64,000 bases of DNA from Lachnospiraceae bacterium Marseille-Q4251 (GTDB lineage: Bacteria > Bacillota > Clostridia > Lachnospirales > Lachnospiraceae): positions 868,001 through 932,000 of the forward strand of contig JAGTTO010000001.1 of NCBI GenBank assembly GCA_018223435.1, written 5' to 3'. Numbering within the stretch: position 1 is the first letter of the stretch; each line of letters starts with the position of its first letter. The notes beneath the pieces are model-generated. The model had not been told where the DNA came from. It saw nothing but the letters and a program-made list of their open reading frames with translations, and did not search any database. This document shows positions 53,688 through 62,715 of this stretch, piece by piece. The position numbers and the translations under genes were made by a program.

Positions 53688-56021
53688 CTAGCCGATCCGG
53701 TTTTTTCCGGCAACCAGAGAAAAGCTGGTTCCATCCGGATAAAGAAAGGTTCCTGTCATTCCGGCAGGAAGCGTGATGCTTCCCCGGATTCCATTTTCCT
53801 GTTTTTCATAATAGAAGAGAATCGAGCCATATTCTGTGGCAAATTTTCCTCTAAGATCCGGCACAGCATTAAGATGCGGCTTGATGACCACGTTGGAAGG
53901 CTCCCCGGATTCTCTTCGAATTCCCGCCATCACGCTCATAAGCTCGTACATGGGCAGAGCGCTCCAGGCATGGCATTCGCTTCTGGAACCGGCTGGCGTC
54001 TCGGGGCAGGTCGTGCAGTGCTCGTCCAGCAGTTTCAGCCACCAATCCATCTGTTCCCCGGTCAGCTCATAACAGCCTGCCAGCTCGCAGGCCCGAAACA
54101 GTTCATAACAGGTAGAAAAATAACAGCGCAGCACATCCGGCTCCCGGAAGGTTTTCTCCATCACCGCTCGGGCCTTTTCGCCTTTTAAAAGACCGTTCAG
54201 AACCGCCCAGCTCTGGGCATGCTGGCTGAACTGCCGGTAAGACGGGCCTTCCCGGTAAAGTCCCCGCTCCTCATCCCAGCAAAGCTTTTGTACCTTTTCC
54301 GCAATCTGTTTCTGCCGCTTCCGGTACTCTTCCGCCAGGCCCTCTCTTCCTGTGATCTCAGCGATCCTGGCTCCCTTCAAAAGAGCCAGGCCGTACATCA
54401 GATTGATGATCGTTGAGGGGCCTTCCTCGGCAGCCACAGGCCGGCCGCAGGTCTTTTCCCAGCTTTCCTGCCAGTCGATGAACTCCCAGTAGCCCAGATT
54501 TTCCACCAGACCGGAAGTGCCGATTTTTCCGTCGTAATACTCCAGAATCCCATCCACATCTGACCGGTAAAGTTTTAAAACCTTAAGATCTCCGGTTCTC
54601 TGGTAGTACTCCAGAAGCATGAAAATATAATAGAGAGAAAACGTCGAGATCACCTGAAGCGGATTGCTCGGTGCCCGGCCCTGCACCAGTCCCATGGGCA
54701 GGATAGAATCATGAAAATCCTGAAGAGCCTTCCGTGCCAGCTTCGTATCTGTACTGCATACATAGGTAAAAAGCGCCTGCAGCCGGGTATCCATCGGATA
54801 CTGCATCTGCTCCCAGAAGGGACAGTCCATGTAGGTCTCCATCATGCAATCCTGCAGGGTCCGCACACACATCTCATAGATCGGCTGTACCCATTCTGCG
54901 GTGGAAGAAATCTCTGACTCCGGCCGGAGCGGATAACCGGTCTTCAAAAGCTGAGGCCGGTAAAATTTCACCGCTTCCTCTCCTGCCTGAATCTCGATTT
55001 TCAGGAAACGCATCGTGTGATACCAGAAAGGCTCATAGAGAAGGTCTCCTCCCGCCGGGAAAATCCGGTCTGTTCTGCCGTTATTCCCGATCTCGCCGTT
55101 TCTGTAGTCATCTCTTTTTACTTCGTCCCGGCCTTTTGTAAATTTTTCAAAGTAGGTAAAGGAGATTTCCGCTCCCTTTCCACCCTGTATGTGATAGCGG
55201 AAGTAGGCGTTAAAAAGCGTTTTCCCGTCAAAAAGAAGCACCTTTTTCTCTCCCGGCTCTACCGTCAGAGCTTCTTTTTCTCCCAGAACCGGCTCGCCCA
55301 GCTCTTTGTCCAGCGTGGCTTCTTCTTCAACGCACAGCGGAATGGGACGCTCCTCCAGCCGGAAGGTTTTCAGAATGCCTAAAAATTTTTCATGGCCTTC
55401 TGCCGCCGTCTCCAGCTCCACCGCTTTTTTCCAGCCGGAGGCATCGAAGCTTTCCGATTTCCAGTTTCCCGGAGTTCTGGAAAAATCGATTTTTTCCGCC
55501 AGTGCGCCCAGATTAGTGTCCACGGCACCTTCCTTATATAAATAAAAGGTGTTGTCCAGCCAAACTCTCCAGTCGGCCTTTCCTGTGGTCAGTTCTGCTG
55601 CGTCCACACCCTGTGCATCCTTCACGGCGCCCTCCAGGGCAAACCGGTGGCCGGCTGGAAGGGAAGCCACGCTGACCAGAGGCGCCCTCTGATCCTGCCA
55701 GCCGGCGGTATACATACTGTCATAGAGAAGCACTTGGGCTGCCAGGATATTTTTTCCTTTTTTCAGATAAGGCTTCAGATCAACCGTTTCATAATAGTGC
55801 CGGAACTGATTGCTCCGGCAGGGGCCGGAGAGCACCGGTTTCTCATTGATCCAGAGGCGGTATCTGGAATTTGCCGAGAGATCCACAATCGCTTCTCCGG
55901 CCTCTTCAAGCTCGATTTCCAGACGATAATAGGCAAATCTTCCGTTCATATCGCCCTGATAAATCTTCTTTTCTTCAATTTCTTCTCTGGGTACTCCGAC
56001 CCACATGGCTTTCTTCCACAT
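53688..56021 (-). CDS. GH78-type alpha-L-rhamnosidase
   Basis: A 777-residue glycoside hydrolase. An N-terminal beta-sandwich (about 30-350) has the sugar-binding look (FAYYRLEIELEEAGEAIVDLSANSRYRLWINEKPV). An (alpha/alpha)6 barrel follows (about 370-700) with the active-site block MDCPFWEQMQYPMDTRLQ, then a C-terminal sandwich. There is no signal peptide, so it works on imported rhamnosides. The ATG at 56,021 has GGAAGG. It lies between modC and the skin recombinase and has no evident tie to molybdenum. Confidence 0.87.
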   Translation of the reverse strand: MWKKAMWVGVPREEIEEKKIYQGDMNGRFAYYRLEIELEEAGEAIVDLSANSRYRLWINEKPVLSGPCRSNQFRHYYETVDLKPYLKKGKNILAAQVLLYDSMYTAGWQDQRAPLVSVASLPAGHRFALEGAVKDAQGVDAAELTTGKADWRVWLDNTFYLYKEGAVDTNLGALAEKIDFSRTPGNWKSESFDASGWKKAVELETAAEGHEKFLGILKTFRLEERPIPLCVEEEATLDKELGEPVLGEKEALTVEPGEKKVLLFDGKTLFNAYFRYHIQGGKGAEISFTYFEKFTKGRDEVKRDDYRNGEIGNNGRTDRIFPAGGDLLYEPFWYHTMRFLKIEIQAGEEAVKFYRPQLLKTGYPLRPESEISSTAEWVQPIYEMCVRTLQDCMMETYMDCPFWEQMQYPMDTRLQALFTYVCSTDTKLARKALQDFHDSILPMGLVQGRAPSNPLQVISTFSLYYIFMLLEYYQRTGDLKVLKLYRSDVDGILEYYDGKIGTSGLVENLGYWEFIDWQESWEKTCGRPVAAEEGPSTIINLMYGLALLKGARIAEITGREGLAEEYRKRQKQIAEKVQKLCWDEERGLYREGPSYRQFSQHAQSWAVLNGLLKGEKARAVMEKTFREPDVLRCYFSTCYELFRACELAGCYELTGEQMDWWLKLLDEHCTTCPETPAGSRSECHAWSALPMYELMSVMAGIRRESGEPSNVVIKPHLNAVPDLRGKFATEYGSILFYYEKQENGIRGSITLPAGMTGTFLYPDGTSFSLVAGKNRIG

Positions 56022-56039
56022 AGACACCTTCCTTTCCTT

Positions 56040-57086
56040 TTATCTTAAGGGCAGAACATCCTTCGGGGCCAGCGCTAGGGCGGGCGGCATTTTTCTTCCG
56101 AGGCTGTTCCAGGTTTCTTTTTCAAGCTTCCACCAGATGCCGGGAGCTCCGGCCTTTGTGTGGAAGATCACATTGATTTCAAAGGGGGCCTCCGTCTCCT
56201 GAAAATCCAGGGGATGAAGGAGGTTCACCTCTTTCGCCGGGTCCGCGGGCACATAGAAATAGTGAGCCCGGACGCCGGCATAGCGCACATCATCAAGTAC
56301 CGGCTGTTCGGAGACGAGCCGGATTCCAAGCTCGGTAAGCTCCATCTCGTTGGGGCCGCATTTTCTCGCTTTCAGAAGGTTCTTGCAGCCCGTCATCCGG
56401 GCGGTTTCCAGGTATTCGGGGTTCTGGAAAAGGGCTCTCGTGCTGCCTTTTTCCATCTGGCGGCCTTCCCAGACGATCATGAGCTCGGGGCAGATCTTAT
56501 ATGCCTCGTCCCGGCTGTGGGTCACGAGGATTACATCGCCGGAATAATCTTTCAACAGTTCGAGAAGCTCCAGAAGAAGCTGCTCCTTCAGATATGCGTC
56601 CAGGGCGGAAAAGGGCTCGTCCAGAAGGATCACGTCTGGCCGGTAAGCCATAATCCGTGCGAGAGCCGTCCGCTGCTTCTGGCCGCCTGAGAGCTGGAAG
56701 GGATATTTTTTCTCCTGGCCCATGAGATGGAATTTCTCGATCATCTTATGGATCTGCTCTTCTTTTTCCTTCTTCGGAAGGGTGATGCCGGCTCCCACAT
56801 TTTCTTCCACGGTCATGTTGGGGAAAAGGGCAAAATCCTGGAAAAGATAACCCACGCGCCGCTTCTGGGGTTTGAGGTCGATCTTTTTCTCCGAATCGAA
56901 CAGGGTCCGGCCGTTGAGGACGATCTTTCCCGCATCAGGCCGCCAGATTCCGGCGATGCATTTAAGCGTCATACTTTTTCCGCAGCCGGAAGCTCCGAGG
57001 ATTCCCAGAGGGCCTTTGTCCAAATCAAAGCGTACGTCCAGGCTGAAATCTTTCCAGTTCTTTTTGATATCCACCTGAAGGCTCAT
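56040..57086 (-). CDS. modC: Molybdate ABC transporter ATP-binding protein
   Basis: A 348-residue ABC ATPase. Walker A is GASGCGKSM near 33, the signature LSGGQKQRTALARI, Walker B VILLDEPFSALD, and the switch His in VTHSRDEAY. A C-terminal regulatory region of about 130 residues follows. Overlap with modB by four bases shows coupled translation. It powers molybdate uptake with ModA and ModB. Confidence 0.92.
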   Translation of the reverse strand: MSLQVDIKKNWKDFSLDVRFDLDKGPLGILGASGCGKSMTLKCIAGIWRPDAGKIVLNGRTLFDSEKKIDLKPQKRRVGYLFQDFALFPNMTVEENVGAGITLPKKEKEEQIHKMIEKFHLMGQEKKYPFQLSGGQKQRTALARIMAYRPDVILLDEPFSALDAYLKEQLLLELLELLKDYSGDVILVTHSRDEAYKICPELMIVWEGRQMEKGSTRALFQNPEYLETARMTGCKNLLKARKCGPNEMELTELGIRLVSEQPVLDDVRYAGVRAHYFYVPADPAKEVNLLHPLDFQETEAPFEINVIFHTKAGAPGIWWKLEKETWNSLGRKMPPALALAPKDVLPLR

Positions 57087-57769
57087 GACTTTTTCCCCTT
57101 TCTGTTTCGTTTTTCCCGGAGCGCAAAGTAGTTCAGGAGAACCACTGCGAGAAAGGACAACAGCACAATGACGATGACATATTTTCCTGCAGTATCAAAA
57201 TCTCCGGCCGCCACAGCAGAATAGACCGCCAACGGCAGGGTTCGGGTCTTTCCCAAAATATTTCCGGCGATCATCGAGGTGGCTCCAAATTCTCCCAGCC
57301 CCCTCGCAAAGGCCAGAACGGCGCCGCCAGCGATACCGGGAAGGCAGGCCGGCAGGGAGACTTTAAAAAAGATCTTCCACTCGGAAAAACCCAGCGTCCG
57401 GGCCGCATAGATGAGGTTTTCATCCACCTGCTCCAGGGCACCTCTTGCGGAGCGATACATCAATGGAAAAGCGATGACCGTGGCCGCCAGCACCGTGGAA
57501 CCGAAGGAAAAGGGAATTTTCACCCCGAAATACTCCAGAAAAAAGAGCCCGATGGGGCGTTTCACTCCGAAAATATAGAGGAGGAAATAGCCCGCCACCG
57601 TGGGCGGCAGCACCAGGGGCAGGGTCAGAAGACCGTCGAGGACCATTTTCAGGCCCTCGCTCTTTAAGTTTACCACCCAGCGTGCCGCCAGAAGTCCCAG
57701 GAAAAACACGAAGATCATCGTCAGGGAGGCGGTCTTTAAGGAAATGAGAAGGGGCGACCAGTCGATCAT
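57083..57769 (-). CDS. modB: Molybdate ABC transporter permease
   Basis: A 228-residue membrane permease with about five or six spans and the EAA-type loop (AARTLGFSEWKIFFKVSLPACLPGIAGG) that docks on the ATPase. The ending FALREKRNRKGKKS is basic, so cytoplasmic. Overlaps modA and modC by four bases at each end. Confidence 0.93.
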   Translation of the reverse strand: MIDWSPLLISLKTASLTMIFVFFLGLLAARWVVNLKSEGLKMVLDGLLTLPLVLPPTVAGYFLLYIFGVKRPIGLFFLEYFGVKIPFSFGSTVLAATVIAFPLMYRSARGALEQVDENLIYAARTLGFSEWKIFFKVSLPACLPGIAGGAVLAFARGLGEFGATSMIAGNILGKTRTLPLAVYSAVAAGDFDTAGKYVIVIVLLSFLAVVLLNYFALREKRNRKGKKS

Positions 57770-58635
57770 TCAGTTACTTCCTCAGTGGCAGTTTCCGGGG
57801 TCTCCTCGGTATCAGTCTCGCTCTCTGTCTCATTCTCCTCGGCTGCTTTATACGGAGTAAAACCGTATTCCTTGAAGATCTCTCCGGCTTCATCGGACTG
57901 AAGAAACTCAAGGAAAGCCTCCGCCTCCGCGCTGTGCTCAGTTCTCTCCAGAATACCTACGGGGTAAATAACCGGTTTTGCCAGGCTTCCTTCAGGAGTC
58001 TCTGCCTTCACTTCCACGTCCTCGGCTCTCGCTGCCGCGTCGGTAGCATAAACCACGCCGGCCTCAGCGCTTCCCTCTGCTACCCAGTTCAGCACCTCGG
58101 TTACGTTGGTTCCAAAGCTTGCCTTTGCGGAAACCTCATCCCAGAGATTCAGGCTGGTGAGGGCCTCTTTCGCATACTGGCCGGCGGGAACGCTGTCCGG
58201 ATCGCCGAGAGCGACGGTCTCTGCATTGGCCAGATCCTCGAAACTGTTCAGTTCCAGCGTTGAGTCCTTCGGAACGATGGCTACGATCTTATTCTCCAGC
58301 AGGTCTGCTTCGCTGTCCTCCTTCATGTAGCCCTCCTCGGTCAGCGCATCCATCTGTTTGGTGGCTGCGGAGAAGAAAAGGTCTGCCTCCATGCCTTCCT
58401 CAATCTGGGTCTGAAGCTTTCCTGAGCTGTCGTAAGAACCCTCTACTTTAACTCCCGGATTCTGCTCCTCAAAGAGCGGAATCAGTTTTTCCTCCATAGA
58501 ATACTCCAGGCTGGCTGCTGCCGCGATGAGAAGTTTTACCTCTTCTCCCTCGGTCTCATCGGCTGCCATAGCCGGAACGGCAAGGCTCATAGCCATAATC
58601 CCGGCAAGAACTGCTGCGATCTGCCTTTTTTTCAT
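57766..58635 (-). CDS. modA: Molybdate-binding protein
   Basis: A 289-residue extracellular binding protein. A signal peptide (KKRQIAAVLAGIMAMSLAVPAMA) ends at about residue 24 with AMA-A and has no lipobox Cys, so it may be cleaved and released or held otherwise, unusual for a Gram-positive binding protein. The core shows LLIAAAASLEYSMEEKLIP, SYDSSGKLQTQIEEG, and PAGQYAKEAL with YPVGIL, as in ModA. The last 35 residues are an acidic Glu/Thr-rich tail. The ATG at 58,635 follows AAGGAG. Confidence 0.92.
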   Translation of the reverse strand: MKKRQIAAVLAGIMAMSLAVPAMAADETEGEEVKLLIAAAASLEYSMEEKLIPLFEEQNPGVKVEGSYDSSGKLQTQIEEGMEADLFFSAATKQMDALTEEGYMKEDSEADLLENKIVAIVPKDSTLELNSFEDLANAETVALGDPDSVPAGQYAKEALTSLNLWDEVSAKASFGTNVTEVLNWVAEGSAEAGVVYATDAAARAEDVEVKAETPEGSLAKPVIYPVGILERTEHSAEAEAFLEFLQSDEAGEIFKEYGFTPYKAAEENETESETDTEETPETATEEVTE

Positions 58636-58694
58636 AATGTGTACTCTCCTTACTTTGTTATCTGCAAAGGGATTTTTCTTCTTTGTTGCATGCT

Positions 58695-59642
58695 TTACCG
58701 GTGCAGATGATGGACCTTCGATCCACAATCTGTCACTTCTCCTTTCAAAACGTCCAGCCCGTGATAAAGGTTCGGCAGGACGAAATCCAGACTCTCCCGG
58801 ACGGCTTTTGGACTGCCCGGAAGGTTGACGATCAGGGTCCGGCCCCGGATCACCGAGGCGGCCCGGCTCAGCATCGCCCTCGGCGTGATCGTGCCGGAAT
58901 AGGCCCGGATGGCTTCCGCGATGCCAGGAGCATTCCGCCCGGCGACGGCCATTGTGGCCTCCGGCGTCACATCCCGGACGGAAAAGCCCGTCCCGCCGGT
59001 GGTCAGAATGAGATCCACCTTCACCTGGTCGGCAAGCCGGATCAGAGCCTCCTCAATGGTCTTCTGGTCGTCGGGAACGATGCTCTGATCCACCACCAGG
59101 TAGGAATCCTTTTCCACCAGCTCCCGGATCAGCGGGCCTGCGAGATCCTCCCGCTCGCCTCTGGCGCTCCGGTCGCTGACCGTGAGCACGCCCACTCGGT
59201 ACCGGTGGGTCTCGCCGATGATCCGGATCTCATCGCCCACATGGATCGTACCGCCCTTTAACACCTTCGCAAAAACGCCCTCCCGGGGCATGATGCAGTC
59301 CCCCACAGCCTCGTGGATGGCACAGTGGGAATGGCACTCTTTTCCGATCTGGGTCAACTCCAGAACCACACCGTTGCAGGAAAAAATCGTTCCCACGGGA
59401 AGATTTTTGAGTTCAAAACCTTCCACCAGAAGATTTTCCCCGAAATCGCCGTCCTCCACGCTGGCGCCCCGCTTCTTGAAGGCCTCGACAGCTTCTTTTG
59501 AGAGAAGACTCACCTGCCGGTGCCATTTTCCCGCGTGGGCATCCCCTTTTAAACCTTCGTCCTCTATAAAAACGGCCTCGCCCACATTTTTCTTGCCTGT
59601 TCCTTTTTTCTCACTGATGCAGACTGCCCGAATGTATCCCAT
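58695..59642 (-). CDS. MOSC domain-MogA/MoaB fusion
   Basis: A 315-residue two-domain protein. Residues 1-140 form a MOSC domain (MGYIRAVCISEKKGTGKKNV, FGENLLVEG, CHSHCAIHEAVGDCIMPREG). Residues 145-310 form a MogA/MoaB-type molybdopterin adenylyltransferase (VGVLTVSDRSARGEREDLAG, ILTTGGTGFSVRDVTPEAT, VNLPGSPKAVRESLDFVLP). The second half activates molybdopterin with AMP for metal insertion. MOSC domains carry sulfur or bind pterin. It starts three bases after the moaA stop. Confidence 0.93.
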   Translation of the reverse strand: MGYIRAVCISEKKGTGKKNVGEAVFIEDEGLKGDAHAGKWHRQVSLLSKEAVEAFKKRGASVEDGDFGENLLVEGFELKNLPVGTIFSCNGVVLELTQIGKECHSHCAIHEAVGDCIMPREGVFAKVLKGGTIHVGDEIRIIGETHRYRVGVLTVSDRSARGEREDLAGPLIRELVEKDSYLVVDQSIVPDDQKTIEEALIRLADQVKVDLILTTGGTGFSVRDVTPEATMAVAGRNAPGIAEAIRAYSGTITPRAMLSRAASVIRGRTLIVNLPGSPKAVRESLDFVLPNLYHGLDVLKGEVTDCGSKVHHLHR

Positions 59643-59645
59643 ACG

Positions 59646-60641
59646 TTATCCTCCTATCCTTGCCATGAATGTTTCTTCTGCCTCTCTTTCCGGATCCCTC
59701 TCCTGAAAATGATGCGCCTCCGGTTTCTGAAGAATGGCCTGGCAAAGAGCCTCCTCCAGTTCTTTTTCCCCGGCTCCGCCCCGAAGAAGCGCCTTTAAAT
59801 CTACACCCCTTCTGTAATAAAGGCAGGGCTTTAAAAAACCTTCCGAAGTGAGACGCAAACGGTTGCAGGAACTGCAGAATTTTCCGTGAAGGGCCTCGAT
59901 AAAGCCCACATAGCCCGCAAAGCCCGGCACTTTTCCGTAGACCGCCGGTCCGTTTCCCCGTTTTTCCGCCGTCTCTTTAAAATCCGGATAAACTTTCCGG
60001 ATCACAGCCAGAAGTTCCTCCTTATCTCTGCCCTGAAAAGCTTTTCCTTCCCCGATGGGCATCAGCTCGATGAAGCGGACATCCACCGGAAGCTCTCTCG
60101 TCAACTCCACAAAATCCAGAATCTCATCCTCATTGAACCCCCGGATGGGAACGCAATTGATTTTCATGGGAATCCCCATAAAAGCGCCCTCTTTGAGCGT
60201 TTCCAGCACTCCGCTCCAGAGTTCTCTCCCGTCCCGGTTAAGACCAGTGATCCAGGAAAAACGCTCTGGTTTCAGTGTATCGAGACTCACGTTGATGCCA
60301 TCGATGGAAAGCTTCTGAAACTCCGGCAAAGCCTTTTTCAGAAGAAGACCGTTCGTCGTGAGGGTCACAGCTTCGGTACCCGGCAGAGCTTTCAATTCCC
60401 GGATAATTTCCAGAGCCTCCGGCCGCACCAGCGGCTCACCCCCGGTGATCTTGAATTTGTGGATGCCGATGGTTTCGGCTGCCCGGCAGACCCTTAAAAT
60501 CTCCTCCTTCGTGAGGTACCGCTCCCGGTCCTTTTCCGCTGCTTCAAGCCCCGGCGGCAGGCAGTACCGGCAATGGAGATTGCAGCGATCCGTGATGGAC
60601 ACCCGGAGATAATCGATGTTTCTTCCATATAAATCTATCAT
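59646..60641 (-). CDS. moaA: GTP 3',8-cyclase MoaA
   Basis: A 331-residue radical-SAM enzyme, the first step of molybdenum-cofactor synthesis. The SAM cluster motif is CNLHCRYC near residue 22, with ITGGEP and NVSLDTL; the second cluster has FCSSCNRLRLTSEG and a later Cys (KPCLYY). The C-terminal region lacks the usual GG tail, although IGG ends the chain. MoaC, MoaD and MoaE are not in the window. Confidence 0.95.
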   Translation of the reverse strand: MIDLYGRNIDYLRVSITDRCNLHCRYCLPPGLEAAEKDRERYLTKEEILRVCRAAETIGIHKFKITGGEPLVRPEALEIIRELKALPGTEAVTLTTNGLLLKKALPEFQKLSIDGINVSLDTLKPERFSWITGLNRDGRELWSGVLETLKEGAFMGIPMKINCVPIRGFNEDEILDFVELTRELPVDVRFIELMPIGEGKAFQGRDKEELLAVIRKVYPDFKETAEKRGNGPAVYGKVPGFAGYVGFIEALHGKFCSSCNRLRLTSEGFLKPCLYYRRGVDLKALLRGGAGEKELEEALCQAILQKPEAHHFQERDPEREAEETFMARIGG

Positions 60642-60644
60642 GTT

Positions 60645-61571
60645 TCAAAGTTTCTCCAGCAGCACTTTAATATGGCCTCCGCAGATCATGCCAAGGGAGG
60701 CGGCGCCCTCGTTAGAGAGGTTGTACTCCCGGATCTCGAAAAGGTCTTCCCCGGTATTTTCCCGAAGAAAATTTTCTGCCTCCTGGATCACCGTGTACTC
60801 CACCGTGCCGCCGCCCACGGTGCCGTAGATATCACCTTTTTCGTTGACCAGCATCCTGGCTCCCCGTTTTCCCGGGGAGGAACCGTTCTTCTCGATAACC
60901 GTAGCCATAACGAGAGGGCCTCTTTCTTCCCGCAGGCCCTGAGCCAGCTCCTCGGAAAAAAGACTCCGTTTCTTCTGATTTTTTACCTGGACGAGCTCAG
61001 CCGCTATGCTGATGGCGATCTCGCCCGGCGTGTTTCCACCGATCTTAAGGCCAATGGGAGCATGGACCTCCGCTAGGGCTTCCCGGGAGATTCCGTCTGC
61101 CGCCAGCCGGTCAAAGGTCAAGGCCACCTTTCCTTTGCTTCCGATCATGCCGATGTAGGAATGTTTGACTGACAGGGCATAGCGCAGGCAGATATCATCG
61201 TCCTTATGACCTCGGGTGACGATAATAAAATACGGGGCAAAACCAAAATCCACCTCGGAAAGCTTCTCATAGCTCATGGTCAGCACCCGGTCCGCCTCCG
61301 AAAAACGCTCCCGGTTTGCAAATTCCAGCCGGTCATCCACCACCGTGAGGGTGAGATCCAGCGTTTTCAGCACTTTTTCGAGGGCCAGGGAAATATGCCC
61401 GCCACCGAAGACCACGACCTGCGTCCTGCCGGCAAACTCTTCTTCAAAAAAGGTACCCTCTCCCAGCTCTTCAAAGGAATGACTGCCTTTTTCCAGGTCT
61501 GTCCAGACCTTTACCGTCTCTCCGTTCTGAAGTTTCCGGGAAAGCTCCAGATAAAATTCCCGCCGTTTCAA
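60645..61571 (-). CDS. XdhC/CoxI-family molybdoenzyme maturation factor, domains in reversed order
   Basis: A 308-residue protein. The Rossmann XdhC_C domain comes first (about 45-190: VVVFGGGHISLALEKVLKTL, VTRGHKDDDICLRYAL, IGMIGSK). The XdhC_CoxI domain comes last (about 215-305: MATVIEKNGSSPGKRGARMLV, GTVGGGTVEY, GMICGGHIKVLL). In the better-known XdhC the CoxI part is N-terminal. These factors bind molybdopterin and add the essential sulfur in xanthine-dehydrogenase-type enzymes. It overlaps the MoeA-like gene by four bases. Confidence 0.88.
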   Translation of the reverse strand: MKRREFYLELSRKLQNGETVKVWTDLEKGSHSFEELGEGTFFEEEFAGRTQVVVFGGGHISLALEKVLKTLDLTLTVVDDRLEFANRERFSEADRVLTMSYEKLSEVDFGFAPYFIIVTRGHKDDDICLRYALSVKHSYIGMIGSKGKVALTFDRLAADGISREALAEVHAPIGLKIGGNTPGEIAISIAAELVQVKNQKKRSLFSEELAQGLREERGPLVMATVIEKNGSSPGKRGARMLVNEKGDIYGTVGGGTVEYTVIQEAENFLRENTGEDLFEIREYNLSNEGAASLGMICGGHIKVLLEKL

Positions 61572-62608
61572 TAGACCACTCCTTTTCCAAAACCGCAGTT
61601 GGGGAAGGTACAGACGCCGCAGTTCAGGCAGAGTCCACCTTCGCCTAAAGCCGCCAGCTCCTCAAAAGTCACCGGATCGTCCGCCATCAGCCGCGGAAGC
61701 ACCAGATCGAAGACCGTCCGCTTTGCGTACATGACGCAGCCCGGCAGGCCCACGATCGGAATCTTTTTCCCATCCTTCTCATAATAGGCCAGAAGAAGCA
61801 TCGCTCCCGGCAACACCGGCGCTCCGTAGGTGATTACCTTCGCTCCTGTTCCGGCGATGGCTCCCGGTGTGCAGTCGTCCGGGTCCACACTCATGCCTCC
61901 GGTACAGAGAACCAGCTCCGCTCCCTCGTCGATATAGTGAAGAATGGCCTCCTGAATGTGCTCCTTCTGGTCGTCCACCAAAGTCTGTCCCAGAAATTCC
62001 GTCGGGTACTCGGCAATTTTCTCTTTTACCACAGGACCGAAGGTATCCTTGATTCTGCCGTAAAAGACCTCGTTTCCGGTGGTGACGATGGCCGTTTTTT
62101 TCTTGTGGAAGGGCAGGATCCGGAAGATCGGGCCGCCTTCAGCAGCCTCTTTCGCCCGCTCCATTTTCTCTTTCTCAATCACCAGCGGAATGATTCGGGT
62201 GCCCGCGATCTTGTCCCCTTTTTTCACCGGGAAATCGCCGTGGCGGCCCGCGATCATCATCTCGCCCAGGGAGTTCACCGCAAAGAGCTTCTTTCGGTCG
62301 ATCTTTAAGAGACCGTCCCGATCGGCGATGACCTCGATTTTTCCCTCCTTGATCTCGGAGCCCTTCATGCCCTCGGAGCGGCAGAGGTCAAAAAGAATCT
62401 CAGCCGCCTCGTTTTCGTGAAGCATGTTCTCGTTCTTCTCCCAGACGTAGAGATGATCCTTTCCCACGGAAAGCAGCACCGGAATGTCCTCTTCCGTCAC
62501 GATATGGCCTTTTCGGAAAACCGGCCCTTTTGTCTTGTCCTTTATGATCTGTGTCACGTCATGGCAGAGCACATGGCCCACGGCGTGAATCGTCTCTATC
62601 TTTTTCAC
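61568..62608 (-). CDS. MoeA-like molybdopterin-binding protein with Cys-rich tail
   Basis: A 346-residue protein. Early block VGHVLCHDVTQIIKDKTKGPVFRKGH fits MoeA domain I; KKTAIVTTGNEVFYGRIKD and VLCTGGMSVDPDDCTPGAI form the MoCF-binding fold; the tail LCLNCGVCTFPNCGFG has four cysteines that could bind a cluster. This form accompanies XdhC in clostridia. The GTG at 62,608 has AAGGAAG upstream. The frame is open to 62,743, across the skin boundary, but without a ribosome site. It is the first gene of the operon; a -10 box TATACT lies at 62,643-62,648. Confidence 0.88.
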   Translation of the reverse strand: MKKIETIHAVGHVLCHDVTQIIKDKTKGPVFRKGHIVTEEDIPVLLSVGKDHLYVWEKNENMLHENEAAEILFDLCRSEGMKGSEIKEGKIEVIADRDGLLKIDRKKLFAVNSLGEMMIAGRHGDFPVKKGDKIAGTRIIPLVIEKEKMERAKEAAEGGPIFRILPFHKKKTAIVTTGNEVFYGRIKDTFGPVVKEKIAEYPTEFLGQTLVDDQKEHIQEAILHYIDEGAELVLCTGGMSVDPDDCTPGAIAGTGAKVITYGAPVLPGAMLLLAYYEKDGKKIPIVGLPGCVMYAKRTVFDLVLPRLMADDPVTFEELAALGEGGLCLNCGVCTFPNCGFGKGVVY

Positions 62609-62642
62609 GACACTTCCTTCTTTCCTGTCTGTTTTTGTGTTC

Positions 62643-62671
62643 AGTATAGCGTATTTTCCGTGAAGAATCCA
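62643..62671 (-). promoter_or_regulatory. Likely promoter of the molybdenum operon
   Basis: TATACT at 62,643-62,648 (minus strand) with a weak -35 (TGGATT) about 17 bases upstream. It lies between the terminator and the GTG start, so the operon does not depend on sigK transcription. Confidence 0.5.
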
Positions 62672-62673
62672 TA

Positions 62674-62715
62674 ATAAAAAGGGCACCTCCGAAAATTTTT
62701 TCTCCGGAGATGCCC
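62674..62715 (-). terminator. Terminator just inside the skin element, after the sigK 5' part
   Basis: GGGCATCTCCG pairs with CGGAGGTGCCC and TTTTTATT follows on the minus strand. It stops sigK transcription before the molybdenum operon in the unrearranged chromosome. Confidence 0.9.
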
